The notes below the pieces were generated by a model. It was not told where the DNA came from. It made no database searches and was given only the letters and a program-made list of their open reading frames with translations. Shown here piece after piece: positions 33,030 to 46,729 of a DNA stretch of 64,000 bases. This stretch comes from Amaurobius ferox. Its lineage: Eukaryota > Arthropoda > Arachnida > Araneae > Amaurobiidae. The DNA lies in the NCBI GenBank assembly GCA_951213105.1, contig OX578148.1, positions 140,882,415 to 140,946,414 of the forward strand. Direction: 5' to 3'. Both the position numbers and the translations under genes were made by a program. The first letter of the stretch is position 1, and each line of letters opens with the position of its first letter.

Positions 33030-35276
33030 CTAGCAGCATACCCGTTCTTCGTACGGTGTGTATAATATAAAGAAATTTATAATTCGCAATCATGTGCAAA
33101 TTCTGTTAAAATATTAAATTTATTGCTCATAAAGAGAAGTTTAAGAATATCTGTTCTCACTATGCAAAATTATCTTCACGGGCAGATCTGAAGAATAAAA
33201 CATCCTGGCCCCTTTTGTAAGCAAACTTAAAAAAAAAACGGAATTGAATCAATATATGCAACCCCGTACTACTTATATTGTCGCAGATTAGAAAATATGC
33301 CAGTGTGTTAGTAGAAGTTTAGCCGTATTGCAATATGTGTCTCAAAAATATTTGCCAAAATAAAAGAGATGACATAAAAAATTGAAAGTATCAAAAATCC
33401 CCGTAATCTTAATACCAGAAGGTCGTAATTGATTCGAATATATGCCAATATACCTGTACTACTTATATTCTCGTTGATTGGAAGATATACCCATGCATTC
33501 GTAGAAGATTACTCGTACAACGTACTATATATGAGTTTCAACAATTTTCGTCATAATAAAACAATTCCATAATAATTTGAAAATATCAGTAATCCCTGAA
33601 TCAACAGTCCCCGAAAATATCAATAATAATGATGTTTAAACCTGAAGACCGTAATTGATATTATCCAGTCAAAAATTCAATGTCAATGAAATTTATTTTA
33701 TATACATATTTTTACTATTCTAATCGGAAAAGATTTAATAAAAATCATATGCCGCATAACATATTGGATCCGTTTCTAAGCGACATGATATCAATTGCTT
33801 TAAATAAATTGATGGAAATCATATCATCTGAATAATGCAATCTCCATGGAAGGTTTGGCGACATTTTCGTCAATTTAGCTATAACTTAAAAAATCGCCAA
33901 ATTTATCGCCAAGCGGGACTGTAGAACTGATAATCCCATTATGCGACAAATTGACGAAACATCATCACAATACTATCCCCTAACAAAACACAATTAATTT
34001 CATTTATTAAGCGCGATTTTATCAATTTCATGATATTTTTATGGATTTAGAAATATTTTTACCAATTTGGTGATATTAAAAAAATTCCTTAAATGTGTTA
34101 CTAAGTAGGATGGATGGACTGACCGACAAATGCTACAGAAACATCATTTCAGTACTTTATTCTAAAAAAACAAATTTAATTTCATTGATTTGGGTCATTT
34201 TTATCAATTTGGAGACATTTCCACTAATTTGGTAAAGTTTAAGAAAAGTTAAGAGAAAAGTTATTTAGAGATATTCCTCTAAATTCGTAGCTCTGAATTT
34301 GCAGATCTGAAGAATAAAATATCCTGATCCCGTTTGTATATTCTAAATAAAAACAGTAAAATTGTATTAGAAGATACATACACCCGTTCTACTCTTTCTC
34401 CGCTTCAACAATCGGCTAAATGAATTTATTGGGTAAACACAATATATGAGTTTATTAGCTAAACACAATATATGAGCTTCAAACCTCTTTGCTAAAATAA
34501 ATGAAAGTGATGTACGCAGTCCGCAATATATATAATTAAATGAACAATCGAACATTTACAAAATATATTTTTACATCCATTTATTTATTATACAAATAAA
34601 AAAAATAATAATTGATATTAACAACACATTTAATTTCATTCCGTTGCCGAGCAACATGATATAAGATAGAATCTTCCTCATAAAATGCGAAATTAAATAA
34701 CCATTTTGATTTCTTTATACTTTACATCGTTGAGTAAAAGCTTGTGAGAGATGAACCATGGAGGTAGATTTTTCCATTTAAATTCATGTTTCAAACAATT
34801 TATGTTCTCCTATAGTGACTAATTAATGCAAAAATCCTGCACCAAACTCGGAAATAAAGTTTTATTTCATTTTGGCGTTTAAAACAAACGATTTTCATCC
34901 TTTCCGTTTGGATAAACCACGGAGTTGGAGAGTAGATCTCCTAAGAAAAAGTTCCGTTTTTCATTAATATCTCGACAACCCCTAGTCTTAGAAACTCGAA
35001 ACTTGGACAAAATTTATGGGGGGCTATTTCAAGGCTATCCACGAAATTTCATTAAATTCGGTTCAGCCGTTTTCCCGTGATGATGAGACAAACGAAAATT
35101 TCGTTTTTTACTAATATCTCGAGAACCACTGGTCGTAGAAACTCAAAATACGGACTAAATTTTAAGGGGGGCTATATCTAGGCTACCCACAAAATTTCAT
35201 CAAATTTGGTTCAGCCGTTCTACCGTGATGATGGGACAAACAGACAGACAGATTTTCAATTTCATTTATATAAAGA
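33030..35276 (-). mobile_element. Helitron-like element H2
   Basis: On the minus strand it runs from TCTTTATATAAATGAAATTG (5', at 35276) to CCGTACGAAGAACGGGTATG, CTGCTAG (3', at 33030). The 3' stem CCGT...ACGG sits about 10 bases before the CTAG end, as expected of Helitrons. It includes two ATCTCGACAACC-type blocks near the 5' end and GGCGA modules near 33855. About 2.25 kb, with no helicase or Rep reading frame, so non-autonomous. Confidence 0.7.
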
Positions 35277-35278
35277 TA

Positions 35279-38200
35279 CTAGCAGAATACCCGTTCTTCG
35301 TACGGAGTATATAATATAAAGAAACTTGAAATTCATAATCATGCCCAAATTCTTATAGTATACTAAATGACATGTTTAATCAAAATATTCTGTTAAAATA
35401 TTTAATATAATGCTCCTAAAAAGAAGTTTAAGAATCTCTGTTCTCGCTATATAAAATTATCTTCATGGACATATCTGAAGAATAAAACATCTTGGACCCC
35501 TTATGTAAGCAAATATAAAAAAAATATGGAATTGAATCAATATATGCAAAATAAAAGCGTTAAAATTGTATGGGACCCGTACTAATTATATACGCGAATA
35601 TTAGAAAATATAACCTGTATTAGTAGATTACATGTATAAATTGAAAATACCAATAAACCCGTAATCTTTAAATCTGAAGACAGTCATTTATTCCAATATA
35701 TGTCAAAATTAAAGTGCTAAAATTATATGGGAAGATATACACGTACTACTTATAATGTCCGATTATTAGTAGAAGATTACCCGTTTTGTAATATGAGTCA
35801 CAAATGTTTTTTGGTAAAATACAACAGACGACGTAATAAATTGAATATCTAATTAATCCCCTTAATCTTCATACCAGAAGACTGTACAATATATATGCCA
35901 ATATATGTCAAAATATATGCCAATATACCTGTACTACTTATATTTTCGTAGGTTAGAAGATATACCCGTGCATTCCTAGAAGATTACTCGTACAACGTAC
36001 AATATGCGTGTGTCAGCAATTTTTGCCGGAATAAAACAATGGCGTAATAACTTAAAAATATCAATAATCCCTGAATCAATAATTCCGGAAAATATCAATA
36101 ATAATAATGTTTAAACCTGAAGAGTATAATTGATATTATCCAGTCCAAAATGAAATGGCAATGAAATTTATTTTATATACATATCTTCATTATTCAAATC
36201 GGAAAGGATTTAATAAAAATCGTCTGCCGCATAAACACATTGGATTTAAATCCGTTGCTAAGCGACATGATATCATTTGCTTCAAATAAATTGGTAGAAA
36301 AAATATCGTCTAAATAGTTATATTTCTATGGAACATTTGGCGACAGTTTCGTCAAATTAGCGACATTTTAAAAAATCGCCAAATTTATCGCCAAGTGGGA
36401 CTGTAGAACTGACAGTTCCACTTTGCGACAAATTGACGAAATATCATCACAATACTATCCCCTAACAAAAAACAATTAATATCATTTATGTAGCGCAATT
36501 TTATCAATTTCAAGATATTTTTATAGATTTGAAAACATTTTTATCAATTTGGTGACATTTTAAAAATTCGCTAAATGTATTACTAAGTAGGATGGTTGGT
36601 CTGACAGAGAAATGCTAACCAAACATCATTTCAGTACTCTCTTCTAACAAAAAAAAAAAAATTTCATTGATATGTAGAAGACCCAAGCCACACAACCAAC
36701 CCGAAGGTTTATGGCAGCTGTTTGTGTGTCGTTTATATCAATTTGGCGACATTTCCGTCAATTTGGCAAAGTTTAAGAAAAGTTGTCAAATTAGCGATAT
36801 CCCTCCAAATTCGTAGCTTTGAATTTGCAGATCTGAATGAAACATTCTTATCCCGTTTCAATATACTAAATGAAAACACTACAATTGTATTAGAAGATAT
36901 ACCCGCTCTACTCTTTTTCTGTTTCAACAATCGGCTATATGAATTTATTGGCTAAACACAATATATGAGTTTAGTAGCTAAATACGATAAAAGCTTGAAA
37001 ACTCTTTGCCAAAATAAATGAAATTGATGTACGCAGTCAGCAATTAATATAATTAAAAGAAAAATCAAACTGTCCATTCATAAGATATACTTTTATATCC
37101 ATTTATCCATTTATTTATTATTTAAATCGAAAAAAAATAATAAAAACATTAACAAACACATTTAATTTAATTGCGATGCCGAGCAACATGATATATCCTC
37201 CTAAAATGTTAAAATTTATTAACCACTAACAGCACACCCGTTATTCGTACGGAGTGTATAATTTAAAGAAACTTAAAGTTCGCAATCATGTGCAAATTCT
37301 GTTAAAATATTAAATTTATTGCTCCTTAAGAGAAGTTTAAGAATATATGTTCTCACTATGCAAAATTATCTTCACGATCAGATCTGAAGAATAAAACATC
37401 CTGCCCCTTTTTGTAAGCAAATTTACAGAAGAAAAAATAGGAATTGAATGAATATATGCAACCCCGTACTAATTATATTGTCGCAGATCAGAAAATATGC
37501 CAATGTGTTAGTAGAAGATTACCCGTATTACAATATGCGTCTCAAAAATATTTGTCAAAATAAAAGAGATGACGTAATAAATTGAAAACATCAATAATAT
37601 CCGTACTCTTTATACCAGAAGGTCGTAATTGATTCCAATATATGCCAATATATATCAAAACATATGTCAATATACCTGAACTACTTATATTCTCGTAGAT
37701 TAAAAGATATACACGTAGATTAAAAGATATAAAGATTTGTAGAAGATTCGTACAACATACAATATATGAGTTTAAACAATTTTTGTCATAATAAAATAAT
37801 TGCCTAATAACTTGAAAATATCAATAATCCTTGAATCAATAATCCCCGAAAATATAAATAATAATAATTTTTAAACCTGAAGACCGTAATTGATATTATC
37901 CAGTCAAAAATGCTATAAGAAAAATCAAATCGTTCTTTTCTAAAATATATTTTTATATCCATTTATTTATTATTCAAATCGAAAAAATAATTATTAAAAT
38001 TAACAGACAGATTTAATTTAATTGCGTTTCTGAGTAACATGATATAAGATAGAATCTTATAACATGTTAAATATGTCATGTCTTATAACATAAACTGCGA
38101 AATTAAATAACGATTTTGATTTCTCTATACTTCTCATTGTTCCGTAAAAGCTTGTTTTAAATAAACCATGAACCATGGAGATAGATTTCCCCTTTAAATC

Positions 38201-38679
38201 ATGTTTCAAACAATTCATGTTTTCAGAAAGTGACTAATTAACGCAAAAAATCTCCCATCAAACTCAGAGATTAAATTTTAATTCACTTTCAAACGATTTT
38301 CAAGCTTTTCGTTTGGATAAACCACGGAGTTAGGGAGTAGAACTCCTAGGAAAAAGTTCCGTTTTCCATTAATATCTCGACAACCCCAGGTCTTAGAAAC
38401 TCTAAACTTGGACAAAAGTTATGGGGGGATATTTCAAGGCCATTCACCAAATTTCATTAAATTCGGTTCAGCCGTTTTTCCGTGATGATGAGACAAACGA
38501 AAATTTCGTTTTTTACTAATATCTCGAGAACCACTGGTCGTAGAAACTCAAAACACGGATATAATTTTAAGTGGGGCTATTTCTGGGCTACCCACAAAAT
38601 TTCATCAAATTCGGTTCAGCCGTTCTCCCGTGATGGTGTGACAAACAGACAGACAGATTTTCATTTTTATTTATATAGA
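35279..38679 (-). mobile_element. composite Helitron-like tandem unit U1
   Basis: The unit consists of two diverged elements: a right part (37226-38679) with an intact TCTATATAAATAAAAATG start and a worn TTAG 3' end, and a left part (35279-37225) with an intact CTAG 3' end but no 5' start. The junction to U2 is exact: CTAG of U2 is followed directly by TCTATATA of U1 on the minus strand (38680/38679). A short duplication of GTAGATTAAAAGATATACAC (37697-37730) is private to U1. Non-coding; small open frames near 36722-36955 recur in every unit only because the units are copies. Confidence 0.8.
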
Positions 38680-41600
38680 CTAGCAGCATACCCGTTCTTC
38701 GTACGGTGTATATAATATAAAGAAACTTGAAATTCATAATCATGCCCAAATTCTTATAGTATACTAAATGACATGTTTAATCAAAATATTCTGTTAAAAT
38801 ATTTAATATAATGCTCCTAAAAAGAAGTTTAAGAATCTCTGTTCTCGCTATATAAAATTATCTTCATGGACATATCTGAAGAATAAAACATCTTGGACCC
38901 CTTATGTAAGCAAATATAAAAAAAAATATGGAATTGAATCAATATATGCAAAATAAAAGCGTTAAAATTGTATGGGACCCGTACTAATTATATACGCGAA
39001 TATTAGAAAATCTAACCTGTATCAGTAGATTACATGTATAAATTGAAAATACCAATAAACCCGTAATCTTTAAATCTGAAGACAGTCATTTATTCCAATA
39101 TATGTCAAAATTAAAGTGCTAAAATTATATGGGAAGATATACACGTACTACTTATAATGCCCGATTATTAGTAGAAGATTACCCGTTTTGCAATATGAGT
39201 CACAAATGTTTTTTGGTAAAATACAACAGACGACGTAATAAATTGAATATATAATTAATCCTCTTAATCTTCATACCAGAAGACTGTACTTGATTCCAAT
39301 ATATATGCCAATATATGTCAAAATATATGCCAAAATACCTGTACTACTTATATTCTCGTAGGTTAGAAGATATACCCGTGCATTCCTAGAAGATTACTCG
39401 TACAGCGTACAATATGCGTGTGTCAGCAATTTTTGCCGCAATAAAACAATGGCGTAATAACTTAAAAATATCAATAATCCCTGAATCAATAATTCCGGAA
39501 AATATCAATAATAATAATGTTTAAACCTGAAGAGTATAATTGATATTATCCAGTCCAAAATGAAATGGCAATGAAATTTATTTTATATACATATCTTCAT
39601 TATTCAAATCGGAAAGGATTTAATAAAAATCGTCTGCCGCATAAACACATTGGATTTAAATCCGTTACTAAGCGACATGATATCATTTGCTGCAAATAAA
39701 TTGGTAGAAAAAATATCGTCTAAATAGTTATATTTCTATGGAACATTTGGCGACAGTTTCGTCAAATTAGCGACATTTTAAAAAATCGCCAAATTTATCG
39801 CCAAGTGGGACTGTAGAACTGACAGTTCCACTTAGCGACAAATTGACGAAATATCATCACAATACTATCCCCTAACAAAAAACAATTAATATCATTTATG
39901 TAGCGCAATTTTATCAATTTCAAGATATTTTTATAGATTTGAAAACATTTTTATCAATTTGGTGACATTTTAAAAATTCGCTAAATGTATTACTAAGTAG
40001 GATGGTTGGTCTGACAAATAAATGCTAACCAAACATCATTTCAGTACTCTCTTCTACCAAAACAAAAAAAAATTTCATTGATATGTAGAAGACCCAAGCC
40101 ACACGACCAACCCGAAGGTTTATGGCAGCTGTTTGTGTGTCGTTTATATCAATTTGGCGACATTTCCGTCAATTTGGCAATGTTTAAGAAAAGTTGTCGA
40201 ATTAGCGATATCCCTCCAAATTCGTAACTTTGAATTTGCAGATCTGAATGAAACATTCTTATCCCGATTCAATATACTAAATGAAAACACTACAATTATA
40301 TTAGAAGATATACCCGCTCTACTCTTTTTCTGTTTCAACAATCGGCTATATGAATTTATTGGCTAAACACAATATATGAGTTTAGTAGCTAAATACGATA
40401 TAAGCTTGAAAACTCTTTGCCAAAATAAATGCAATTGATGTACGCAGTCAGCAATTAATATAATTAAAAGAAAAATCAAACCGTCCATTCATAAGATATA
40501 CTTTTATATCCATTTATCCATTTATTTATTATTTAAATCGAAAAAAAATAATAAAAACATTAACAAACACATTTAATTTAATTGCGATGCCGAGCAACAT
40601 GATATATCCTCCTAAAATGTTAAAATTTATTAACCACTAACAGCACACCCGTTATTCGTACGGAGTGTATAATTTAAAGAAACTTAAAGTTCGCAATCAT
40701 GTGCAAATTCTGTTAAAATATTAAATTTATTGCTCCTAAAGAGAAGTTTAAGAATATATGTTCTCACTATGCAAAATTATCTTCACGATCAGATCTGAAG
40801 AATAAAACATCCTGCCCCCTTTTGTAAGCAAATTTACAGAAGAAAAAATAGGAATTGAATGAATATATGCAACCCCGTACTAATTATATTGTCGCAGATC
40901 AGAAAATATGCCAATGTGTTAGTAGAAGATTACCCGTATTACAATATGCGTCTCAAAAGTATTTGCCAAAATAAAAGAGATGACGTAATAAATTGAAAAC
41001 ATCAATAATATCTATACATCAATAATACTCTTTATACCAGAAGGTCGTAATTGATTCCAATATATGCCAATATATATCAAAACATATGTCAATATACCTG
41101 TACTACTTATATTCTCGTAGATTAAAAGATATACACGTGTATTTGTAGAAGATTCGTACAACATACAATATATGAGTTTAAACAATTTTTGTCATAATAA
41201 AATAATTGCATAATAACTTGAAAATATCAATAATCCTTGAATCAATAATCCCCGAAAATATAAATAATAATAATTTTTAAACCTGAAGACCGTAATTGAT
41301 ATTATCCAGTCAAAAATGTTATAAGAAAAATCAAATCGTTCTTTTCTAAAATATATTTTTATATCCATTTATTTATTATTCAAAGCTTGTTTTAAATAAA
41401 CCATGAACCATGGAGATAGATTTCCCCTTTAAATCATGTTTCAAACAATTCATGTTTTCAGAAAGTGACTAATTAACGCAAAAAATCTCCTATCAAACTC
41501 AGAGATTAAATTTTAATTCACTTTCAAACGATTTTCAAGCTTTTCGTTTGGATAAACCACGGAGTTAGGGAGTAGAACTCCTAGGAAAAAGTTCCGTTTT

Positions 41601-41874
41601 TCATTAATATCTCGACAACCCCAGGTCTTAGAAACTCGAAACTTGGACAAAATTTATGGGGGGATATTTCAAGGCTAATCACCAAATTTCATTAAATTCG
41701 GTTCAGCCGTTTTTCCGTAATGATGAGACAAACGAAAATTTCGTTTTTTACTAATATCTCGAGAACCACTGGTCGTAGAAACTCAAAACACAGATATAAT
41801 TTTAAGTGGGGCTATTTCTGGGCTACCCACAAAATTTCATCAAATTCGGTTCAGCCGTTCTCCCGTGATGGTGT

Positions 41875-41924
<50 letters not shown>

Positions 41925-41946
41925 TTTTCATTTTTATTTATATAGA
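38680..41946 (-). mobile_element. composite Helitron-like tandem unit U2
   Basis: Nearly identical to U1 and U3 along its length, with the internal element border at 40637. It lacks about 171 bp present in U1 (37979-38149); the break has an AAA microhomology. A longer GACA microsatellite is present (41878-41923). Three bases (TAA on the minus strand) separate its 5' TC from the CTAG of U3. Confidence 0.8.
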
Positions 41947-41949
41947 TTA

Positions 41950-44900
41950 CTAGCAGCATACCCGTTCTTCGTACGGAGTATATAATATAAAGAAACTTGA
42001 AATTCATAATCATGCTCAAATTCTTATAGTATACTAAATGACATGTTTAATCAAAATATTCTGTTAAAATATTTAATATAATGCTCCTAAAAAGAAGTTT
42101 AAGAATCTCTGTTCTCGCTATATAAAATTATCTTCATGGACATATCTGAAGAATAAAACATCTTGGACCCCTTATGCAAGCAAATATAAAAAAAAAATAT
42201 GGAATTGAATCAATATATGCAAAATAAAAGCGTTAAAATTGTATGGGACCCGTACTAATTATATACGCGAATATTAGAAAATATAACCTGTATTAGTAGA
42301 TTACATGTATAAATTTAAAATACCAATAAACCCGTAATCTTTAAATCTGAAGGCAGTCATTTATTCCAATATATGTCAAAATTAAAGTGCTAAAATTATA
42401 TGGGAAGATATACACGTACTACTTATAATGTCCCATTATTAGTAGAAGATTTCCCGTTTTGCAATATGAGTCACAAATGTTTTTTGGTAAAATACAACAG
42501 ACGACGTAATAAATTGAATATATAATTAATCCCCTTAATCTTCATACCAGAAGACTGTACTTGATTCCAATATATATGCCAATATATGTCAAAATATATG
42601 CCAATATACCTGTACTACTTATATTCTCGTAGGTTAGAAGATATACCCGTGCATTCCTAGAAGATTACTCGTACAACGTACAATATGCGTGTGTCAGCAA
42701 TTTTTGCCGGAATAAAACAATGGCGTAATAACTTAAAAATATCAATAATCCCTGAATCAATAATTCCGGAAAATATCAATAATAATAATGTTTAAACCTG
42801 AAGAGTATAATTGATATTATCCAGTCCAAAATGAAATGGCAATGAAATTTATTTTATATACATATCTTCATTATTCAAATCGGAAAGGATTTAATAAAAA
42901 TCGTCTGCCGCATAAACACATTGGATTTAAATCCGTTGCTAACGACATGATATCATTTGCTTCAAATAAATTGGTAAAAAAAATTTCGTCTAAATAGTTA
43001 TATTTCTATGGAACATTTGGCGACAGTTTCGTCAAATTAGCGACATTTTAAAAAATCGCCAAATTTATCGCCAAGTGGGACTGTAGAACTGACAGTTCCA
43101 CTTTGCGACAAATTGACGAAATATCATCACAATACTATCCCCTAACAAAAAACAATTAATATCATTTATGTAGGGCAATTTTATCAATTTCAAGATATTT
43201 TTATAGATTTGAAAACATTTTTATCAATTTGGTGACATTTTAAAAATTCGATAAATGTATTACTAAGTAGGATGGTTGGTCTGACAGAGAAATGCTAACC
43301 AAACATCATTTCAGTACTCTCTTCTAAAAAACAAAAAAAAAAATTCATTGATATGTAGAAGACCCAAGCCACACGACCAACCCGAAGGTTTATGGCAGCT
43401 GTTTGTGTGTCGTTTATATCAATTTGGCGACATTTCCGTCAATTTGGCAAAGTTTAAGAAAAGTTGTCAAATTAGCGATATCCCTCCAAATTCGTAGCTT
43501 TGAATTTGCATATCTGAATGAAACATTCTTATCCCGTTTCAATATACTAAATGAAAACACTACAATTGTATTAGAAGATATACCCGCTCTACTCTTTTTC
43601 TGTTTCAACAATCGGCTATATGAATTTATTGGCTAAACACAATATATGAGTTTAGTAGCTAAATACGATATAAGCTTGAAAACTCTTTGCCAAAATAAAT
43701 GAAATTGATGTACGCAGTCAGCAATTAATATAATTAAAAGAAAAATCAAACCGTCCATTCATAAGATATACTTTTATATCCATTTATTTATTATTTAAAT
43801 CGAAAAAAAATAATAAAAACATTAACAAACACATTTAATTTAATTGCGATGCCGAGCAACATGATATATCCTCCTAAAATGTTAAAATTTATTAACCACT
43901 AACAGGACACCCGTTATTCGTACGGAGTGTATAATTTAAAGAAACTTATAGTTCGCGGTCATGTGCAAATTCTGTTAAAATATTAAATTTATTGCTCCTA
44001 AAGAGAAGTTTAAGAATATATGTTATCACTATGCAAAATTATCTTCACGATCAGATCTGAAGAATAAAACATCCGGCCCCCATTTGTAAGCAAATTTACA
44101 GAAGAAAAAATAGGAATTGAATGAATATATGCAACCCCGTACTAATTATATTGTCGCAGATCAGAAAATATGCCAATGTGTTAGTAGAAGATTACCCGTA
44201 TTACAATATGCGTCTCAAAAATATTTGCCAAAATAAAAGAGATGACGTAATAAATTGAAAACATCAATAATATCCGTACTCTTTATACCAGAAGGTCGTA
44301 ATTGATTCCAATATATGCCAATATATATCAAAACATATGTCAATATACCTGTACTACTTATATTCTCGTAGATTAAAAGATATACACGTGTATTTGTAGA
44401 AGATTTGTACAACATACAATATATGACTTTAAACAATTTTTGTCATAATAAAATAATTGCATAATAACTTGAAAATATCAATAATCCTTGAATCAATAAT
44501 CCCCGAAAATATAAATAATAATAATTTTTAAACCTGAAGACCGTAATTGATATTATCCAGTCAAAAATGCTATAAGAAAAATCAAATCGTTCTTTTCTAA
44601 AATATATTTTTATATCCATTTATTTATTATTCAAATCGAAAAAATAATTATTAAAATTAACAGACAGATTTAATTTAATTGCGTTTCTGAGTAACATGAT
44701 ATAAGATAGAATCTTATAACATGTTAAATATGTCATGTCTTATAACATAAACTGCGAAATTAAATAACGATTTTGATTTCTCTATACTTCTCATTGTTCC
44801 GTAAAAGCTTGTTTTAAATAAACCATGAACCATGGAGATAGATTTCCCCTTTAAATCATGTTTCAAACAATTCATGTTTTCAGAAAGTGACTAATTAACG

Positions 44901-45348
44901 CAAAAAATCTCCCATCAAACTCAGAGATTAAATTTTAATTCACTTTCAAACGATTTTCAAGCTTTTCGTTTGGATAAACCACGGAGTTAGGGAGTAGAAC
45001 TCCTAGGAAAAAGTTCCGTTTTCCATTAATATCTCGACAACCCCAGGTCTTAGAAACTCGAAACTTGGACAAAATTTATGGGGGGATATTTCAAGGCTAT
45101 TCACCAAATTTCATTAAATTCGGTTCAGCCGTTTTTCCGTGATGATGAGACAAACGAAAATTTTGTTTTTTACTAATATCTCGAGAACCACTGGTCGTAG
45201 AAACTCAAAACACGGATATAATTTTAAGTGGGGCTATTTCTGGGCTACCCACAAAATTTCATCAAATTCGGTTCAGCCGTTCTCCCGTGATGGTGTGACA
45301 AACAGACAGACAGACAGACAGACAGATTTTCATTTTTATTTATATAGA
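41950..45348 (-). mobile_element. composite Helitron-like tandem unit U3
   Basis: The last full unit, 3399 bp, with the internal border at 43899. Its 5' end TCTATATAAATAAAAATG is preceded by A on the minus strand, the expected Helitron insertion context, and by unrelated sequence. It keeps the segment that U2 has lost, so U2 cannot be the parent of U3. Confidence 0.8.
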
Positions 45349-45780
45349 TTTGAGACCTGACATCTCCGTAAGATTAGGGGTTGTTTACAAATGCATCAAC
45401 TTAGCATTTAGATCAAATAATGCTACAAATTGTTTCTAAAATTCAAATTGAAATTTCATAGATGGTGTGAAGGGCTTGCATAAGTTGTTGATCACTGACT
45501 GATAAAGGCAATGGGAAATGAATTAAGATAAGTTTAGTAATACAAAAATAACAGAAAAATGTAAAGAAGTATATTTTGAATTCAAATTCGAAGATTTCGA
45601 GGCTAAAATATGCATAAATTACAACAGTTTCAAATTGTCTGCCCTTAACGTCAACATGACGGTGTAATCTTCTTAAAGTACCCGTATATATCTTGTGACG
45701 TTTTACACTTTGTCATTTATACTGTTTTGACACTCATTAATGATTCTAGTATAGAGGTATACTAAATTTACTGAATCTGT
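45349..45780. other. intergenic or intronic sequence without recognised genes
   Basis: AT-rich; nothing recognised. Confidence 0.45.
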
Positions 45781-45932
45781 AACATAACTCAAAACAAGGA
45801 TATAATTTTAAGTGGGGCTATTTCTAGGCTACCCACAAAATTTTATCAAATTCGGTTCAGCCGTTCTCCCGTGATGATGGGACAAACAGACAGACAGACA
45901 GACAGACAGATTTTCATTTTTATTTATATAGA
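45781..45932 (-). mobile_element. Helitron-like 5' fragment
   Basis: From TCTATATAAATAAAAATGAA at 45932 through the GTCT repeat and GGCTGAACCGAATTTGATAA it matches the 5' 150 bp of the tandem units, and then stops. It sits 430 bp from the array end. Confidence 0.7.
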
Positions 45933-46330
45933 TTCAGGCCGTCAAGCTCATCGTAAAGGTCTAGAACAGTTAAAAGAGACGTCCGGGAAAAGCACAGAAA
46001 AACAATACAGAAAGCACATAAACAAAACATATATAGACATACATTAGGATTAGATAACATTCATAGAAGTACAATACAATATGTTAATACGTTTAATCCC
46101 AAATAGCAGCAAAAAATACAAGAAACAACAATAATACAGCAAAAAGTAATACAGGATTATGTACAAGAAACTATGAAAGAAACCTATTAAAAAGAAAAGA
46201 CGTAAACCAAAGGGGGGGGGGGGGACAAAAAAATGGGTGAACAAAAGCACAAAAGAAAACACATGTTGATAAAAAATAGAAACACTAAAACAGAAAGAAC
46301 ATCGTAGATAGTGAAACAATTATTAATTGA
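45933..46330 (-). mobile_element. LINE 3' end related to 19431-19860
   Basis: On the minus strand it ends TTTAACTGTTCTAGACCTTT, GAGCTTGACGGCCTGA, parallel to CTGCTCTATACCCTTT, GACGGTCTGGG of the other copy. Here the TAAA tail is replaced by the start of a Helitron fragment (TCTATATAAATAAAAATG), so the two abut exactly. A G-run lies at 46213-46225. Confidence 0.5.
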
Positions 46331-46729
46331 TGAGAACAAAATGAGAGCTTAAACAAGTTAACAAACACTATCTGAGATCAAAATCACAAGAACCTGCCAT
46401 AATGGAGCGTTCCAAAAAATAAGGAAGACGCTCCCATTGCAGATAATACGAGTAGTATCCATGAATCGGTTTCGCGCTTATGAAATAACCGTTAACTGCA
46501 ATGGCAGTAAGCATTCTTGCGCTTTGCCTCAATTTTGCGAACTTCTATGGGAATTGACGATTTCGGCATAAAATTAAACGGCTTTTGTACTTGGCCGTTG
46601 CAACTTCATGTAGTCAGAGCTAAATTGTGAGCGAAGTTCATGCTGGCTACGTGAAGGGACTAAATCAGTCAGTTCCCATAGAAGTTCGCGTTTCGCTGTC
46701 GTCTGAGAAATTAAATCGCATAATCTGTA
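46331..46729. other. sequence without recognised genes
   Basis: Contains two similar words ATGGGAATTGACGA/CAGTTCCCATAGAAGTTCGCG on opposite strands (46547-46690), hinting at a small inverted repeat. No gene recognised. Confidence 0.4.

Noticed and set aside
36722..43636. A 77-codon frame conserved in three places (36722, 40133, 43403) that might suggest selection
   Set aside because: It is conserved only because the Helitron-like units are recent copies. Changes do not spare codons, and the antisense frame is equally conserved.
31972..45348. CRISPR-like or centromeric satellite array
   Set aside because: The units are kilobase-sized and bounded by Helitron-type ends, with no short regular repeats and spacers.
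38482..45360. Frames starting MMRQTKISFFTNIS repeated in each unit
   Set aside because: They translate the non-coding 5' region including the GACA microsatellite; no protein family is recognised.
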